This document shows, in pieces, positions 29,808-32,319 of a stretch of 32,319 nt of DNA (positions are counted from its first letter, which is position 1; each line of letters opens with the position of its first letter). The notes under the pieces were generated by a model. The model saw only the letters and a list, made by a program, of their open reading frames with translations, ran no database searches and was not told the origin of the DNA. This DNA is from an uncultured Clostridia bacterium (lineage in GTDB: Bacteria > Bacillota > Clostridia > Christensenellales > CAG-314), in NCBI GenBank assembly GCA_934281515.1, contig CAKQXG010000008.1:1-32319 (forward strand). Direction: 5' to 3'. The translations under genes were made by a program, and so were the position numbers.

Positions 29808-30173
29808 TCAGCCGCCCAACAGCTTGTTTACCACAAGGGCGACAACTGCGCCAAGCGCGGCAAAGACTATGCGCCAAAAGAAAGTATTGACAAGTTCGCG
29901 CCTGCGTTGTACCATTTCACGCTTGAAGGCTTTGCCTTTTTGTTTGAGGGTGATGACGTTTACCGTTTCTCCCTTGCGGTCGCTTTTGGTACACTCGAAG
30001 TAACCGTCGTACTCAAGTTGTTTCAGTATCACGTCTACGTCGGCTTCGGTCAGTTTGTACTTTTCGGGTGTAGACGAAATGATGCGCCCGTCGCTGACTA
30101 TGGCGCAGTCGTTGTTTGTTTTGCAGATGTCGTATATGGCGCGCATGACCGCCACTTCTTTTTTGTTAAGCAT
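29808..30173 (-). CDS. Winged-helix-like protein with C-terminal membrane anchor (copy 1)
   Basis: This 121-residue protein has a cytoplasmic N-terminal domain of about 75 residues with winged-helix pattern: MLNKKEVAVMRAIYDI, then KLTEADVDVILKQLEYDGYFEC and a beta-wing VNVITLKQKGKAF. A basic stretch (KREMVQRRREL) precedes one membrane helix at the end (about 98-118). It is tail-anchored, with no signal peptide. The neighbouring gene at 30269-30634 encodes a protein of exactly the same length and layout, so the two arose by duplication. Function unknown; a membrane-tethered DNA-binding or protein-protein role is possible. ATG at 30173 follows AAAGGAT at about four to five bases. Confidence 0.75.
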   Translation of the reverse strand: MLNKKEVAVMRAIYDICKTNNDCAIVSDGRIISSTPEKYKLTEADVDVILKQLEYDGYFECTKSDRKGETVNVITLKQKGKAFKREMVQRRRELVNTFFWRIVFAALGAVVALVVNKLLGG

Positions 30174-30268
30174 GGTATCCTTTTATTTATCTCTCTGTAA
30201 TTGCGAAATCGTTGACCGAAATCGCACTTGTGTCCGATGTTGCCCGACATACTATGCCATCGTTACGT

Positions 30269-30634
30269 TTAAAGCAATTTTCCTATCAGCGTTGCTACGA
30301 ACGCTCCCAGAAACGCCGCCAAAAACACGCACCCCAACAACAACCATAGTTGCCCGTTGGCTATTTGCGCCTTTTCGACGTGTTTGCGCTCGGTGCGAAA
30401 GTATGTTTCCGTCTTGACGGTCAGACAAAGGCATACTTCGTCCTTGTCCTGATACTTGACGTCGATGTAGTCGTTGTCTTTAAGGTAGCCTAGTATTCCG
30501 GATATGTCGCGTGTGCCGACGTCGGTACGTTTGGGCAGTTGTTGCGTAATCTCCGACTTTGTCAGCACGGTGTAGCCGACGGGCGCAAGCCGTTGCAGTG
30601 CGGCAAGTACGTTTTCGTATTTTTTGTCAAGCAT
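30269..30634 (-). CDS. Winged-helix-like protein with C-terminal membrane anchor (copy 2)
   Basis: This 121-residue protein is a relative of the one encoded just downstream. It starts MLDKKYENVLAALQRL, has a helix pair with TKSEITQQL and RDISGILGYLKDNDYIDV, a beta-wing VCLCLTVKTETYF, a charged link (RTERKHVEKAQ) and one membrane helix (about 96-119). Both proteins align without large gaps across the DNA-binding-like part and the anchor. ATG at 30634 follows AAAGGGG. The gene is driven from a perfect consensus promoter at 30718-30746, so it should be well expressed in growing cells; copy 1 follows after a gap of 95 bases and is probably co-transcribed. Confidence 0.75.
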   Translation of the reverse strand: MLDKKYENVLAALQRLAPVGYTVLTKSEITQQLPKRTDVGTRDISGILGYLKDNDYIDVKYQDKDEVCLCLTVKTETYFRTERKHVEKAQIANGQLWLLLGCVFLAAFLGAFVATLIGKLL

Positions 30635-30717
30635 ATTTACCCCTTTGTTTGGTTACGTATTCGTTGTTTGTTTCGGATTTGCGATGTGTAAAAATGTCTT
30701 TCAATCGCCATGCGTCA

Positions 30718-30746
30718 ATTATACTTTGTCGCGACGGCTTTGTCAA
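30718..30746 (-). promoter_or_regulatory. Perfect sigma-A promoter for the membrane-anchored winged-helix genes
   Basis: On the minus strand TTGACA (30741-30746), 17 bases, TATAAT (30718-30723): both boxes and spacing match the consensus exactly. The leader is about 77 bases. Confidence 0.9.
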
Positions 30747-30790
30747 CAAAGATTTGTGTAACTTTACCGTGCGCGATTTTCCCAAAAGAG

Positions 30791-30819
30791 TTGAAAAAAC
30801 GGCGTATTTGTGGTAATAT
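30791..30819 (+). promoter_or_regulatory. Promoter of tmk-holB
   Basis: TTGAAA (30791-30796), 17 bases, TAATAT (30814-30819) with an extended TGG before it. The transcript starts near 30826, about 45 bases before tmk. It diverges from the promoter at 30718-30746. Confidence 0.75.
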
Positions 30820-30870
30820 TTATATGTATGTACAATTTAGTACTTCAAATTTCGTAAACGGAAGCAAATA

Positions 30871-31500
30871 ATGAAAAACTTTGTTACTTTTGAAGGCTGT
30901 GACGGCGTAGGCAAGACCTACCAGGTGGGTTTGCTTAAACAATATTGCCGTGAGCAAGGTATATCAAACGTGGTGTTTACCCGCGAGCCGGGCGGCAGTA
31001 GCATTGCCGAGCAGATTCGCAACATAATACTCGACGCCAAAAATGCCGAAATGGACGATATGTGCGAAGCGTTTCTGTACGCCGCCGCACGTATACAGCA
31101 CCTGCACGACATCGTGCGCCCTGCGCTTGCCGAGGGCAAAGTGGTGTTTTGCGACAGGTTTGTCCATTCATCCTACAGTTATCAGGGTTTGGGGCGCGGA
31201 TTGGGTTACGACCGCATTGTTGCGCTTAACAAACTTGCCGTGGGCGACTGTATGCCGCAGTTTACCGTGTTTTTGGATCTGTCTCCCGAAGCGGCTTTTG
31301 CACGTAAGGGCGGCGCGGACAAAACCGACCGTCTGGAAAACGTTGACATCGACTTCCACCGCAGGGTGTACGAAGGCTACCGCCGAGTGATTGCCGAGGA
31401 TCCGTCGGCGTTCGAAGTAATCGACGCGTCGGGTACTGTCGAGCAAACGCAGGCGCTCATTCGTGCCGCGCTTGTCCGTCGCGGAGTGTTGCCATGTTGA
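30871..31500 (+). CDS. tmk: Thymidylate kinase
   Basis: Thymidylate kinase phosphorylates dTMP to dTDP with ATP. The 209-residue product has the P-loop GCDGVGKT (9-16), the TREPGG dTMP-binding motif (about 37-42), the DRF motif in CDRFVHSSYSYQG and a lid with KTDRLE. One oddity is tyrosine at position 17, where most family members have GK(T/S)TQ. ATG 30871 has GGAAG about eight bases upstream. The last codons overlap the start of holB (ATGTTGA, 31494-31500), the usual tmk-holB arrangement in Firmicutes. Confidence 0.96.
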   Translation: MKNFVTFEGCDGVGKTYQVGLLKQYCREQGISNVVFTREPGGSSIAEQIRNIILDAKNAEMDDMCEAFLYAAARIQHLHDIVRPALAEGKVVFCDRFVHSSYSYQGLGRGLGYDRIVALNKLAVGDCMPQFTVFLDLSPEAAFARKGGADKTDRLENVDIDFHRRVYEGYRRVIAEDPSAFEVIDASGTVEQTQALIRAALVRRGVLPC

Positions 31501-32319
31501 AGACTGACCCCAACGTCGGCGGACTGTTGCAATGCGCCTTTGCCGAAGGACATGTCGGACATGCTTACATAGTGGTGGGAGAAAAGCAAACTATCCCTGC
31601 GCTTTTGCGAGAGTGCGCGACGATTGTAATGAACCCTGCTCACATCGTCGATGACGGCGAGATTTGTCACAGAGTGGTGACGGGACAACATCAGGATGTC
31701 ATCTCGTTGCCTGTCGACAAGACAAAAAATCGTCTTACCGTTGCCGACATAAATCTGCTTGTGGAAGAAAGTTACAAACGCCCTGTGGATGACAGCAGTG
31801 TCGCGCGTGTGTTTACTTTGGACGCTACGGGATCCGTTTCAGGACAAGGTTGCGAGTTGTGGCAAAACAAACTGCTTAAAACTTTGGAAGAACCGACCGA
31901 AGGCGTGTTCATTTTTGTCGGAGTTACCGACGTCGAAGGTTTGTTGCCAACGGTGCGTAGCCGCTGTCAGATTTTGCGCCGCAGCATACACACCGTCGCG
32001 CAGGTTTGCGACGAGTTGCGCGCCGATGGGTTCGATTTGCGTACCTGTCAGATTGCCGCAAGCGTGTCCGGCGGAAGCCTTGCCGAAGGCAAACTGGTGC
32101 TAAACAATCCTGCCGTAATTGCCGCGTGCGAACGTGCCGTTTTGTTTGCTCGTGATATGACAGGTACCAAAAACGCACTGCGTTACGTTTCGCCCGTGGT
32201 GCAAAATAAAGATACCGTATACGATTTTTTGAGATTTTTACAGGTGATTTACCGTGAAAGTATCGTTTCGCGGGTGTCGCCGGATTTGTGTATGCTGACT
32301 GCAATGAGCGACGAAATTG
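31494..32319 (+). CDS. holB: DNA polymerase III delta-prime subunit-like protein, 3' end cut off
   Basis: A reading frame starts at ATG 31494, overlapping the tmk stop, and is open to the last base of the window (275 codons, no stop). It encodes a clamp-loader subunit: HAYIVVGEKQ (23-32), the hallmark LLKTLEEP (127-134), GVFIFVGVT and the SRC arginine-finger motif in VRSRCQ (154-159). The P-loop expected after HAY has lost its lysine-threonine (GEKQTIPALL), and the Cys4 zinc site is absent. Loss of ATP binding agrees with delta-prime, which holds clamp-loader shape but does not hydrolyse ATP. The gene continues beyond the window. Translational coupling with tmk is likely. Confidence 0.88.
   Translation, partial: MLKTDPNVGGLLQCAFAEGHVGHAYIVVGEKQTIPALLRECATIVMNPAHIVDDGEICHRVVTGQHQDVISLPVDKTKNRLTVADINLLVEESYKRPVDDSSVARVFTLDATGSVSGQGCELWQNKLLKTLEEPTEGVFIFVGVTDVEGLLPTVRSRCQILRRSIHTVAQVCDELRADGFDLRTCQIAASVSGGSLAEGKLVLNNPAVIAACERAVLFARDMTGTKNALRYVSPVVQNKDTVYDFLRFLQVIYRESIVSRVSPDLCMLTAMSDEI

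Overview
The window reads as chromosomal DNA of an anaerobic, spore-forming low-GC Gram-positive bacterium, most likely an uncultured gut-type Clostridia. The support is a SpoIIGA/SigE pair, AAGGAGG ribosome binding sites, sigma-A promoters of the TTGACA-N17-TATAAT type, lipoproteins with a Clostridia-like FVAC lipobox, and a TM1266-type hydrogenase-system regulator. Codons follow the standard code. No rRNA, tRNA, CRISPR array, transposase or phage gene was seen. Both window edges cut genes: rbgA lacks its 5' end and holB lacks its 3' end.

Layout. 1-1864 (+): housekeeping run rbgA-rnhB-yraN. 2114-4219 (+): LytTR response regulator plus AgrC-like sensor kinase. 4473-9938 (+): a domain-swapped family 3 glycoside hydrolase anchored in the membrane at both ends, followed by a large Ig-like/carbohydrate-binding lipoprotein. 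10137-11643 (+): spoIIGA-sigE. 12079-12465 (+): small membrane protein. 12635-13399 (-): SDR dehydrogenase with its own promoter and operator-like palindrome. 13796-17351 (+): a promoter whose spacer holds eleven G residues, then a small membrane protein and a 964-residue prepilin-like surface protein. 17455-19381 (-): phasin-like gene and UbiB/AarF kinase. 19659-19898 (+): small protein. 19895-20404 (-): TetR regulator. 20666-21782 (-): coupled operon of an XRE regulator, a 44-residue protein and a repeat protein. 21998-23386 (-): glyS. 23600-24382 (+): Bax-inhibitor-like protein. 24627-25415 (+): NagD-like HAD phosphatase. 25557-29121 (+): a complete transcription unit with promoter, structured leader with terminator, TM1266 regulator, ABC solute-binding lipoprotein, fused ABC permease-ATPase and terminator. 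29296-29793 (+): unknown protein. 29808-30634 (-): two related winged-helix-like proteins with a C-terminal membrane anchor. 30871-end (+): tmk-holB.

The most interesting observations are the poly-G promoter, which has the design of a slipped-strand phase-variable switch in front of a surface pilin-like protein; the leader before the TM1266/ABC operon, which can fold into mutually exclusive terminator and antiterminator forms and matches no riboswitch class I know; the XRE/microprotein/repeat-protein operon, in which regulator and downstream protein seem to share a roughly 28-residue repeat; and two promoters nested in the terminator hairpin of the gene before.

All domain calls come from reading motifs by eye. 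No database search or folding calculation was run.
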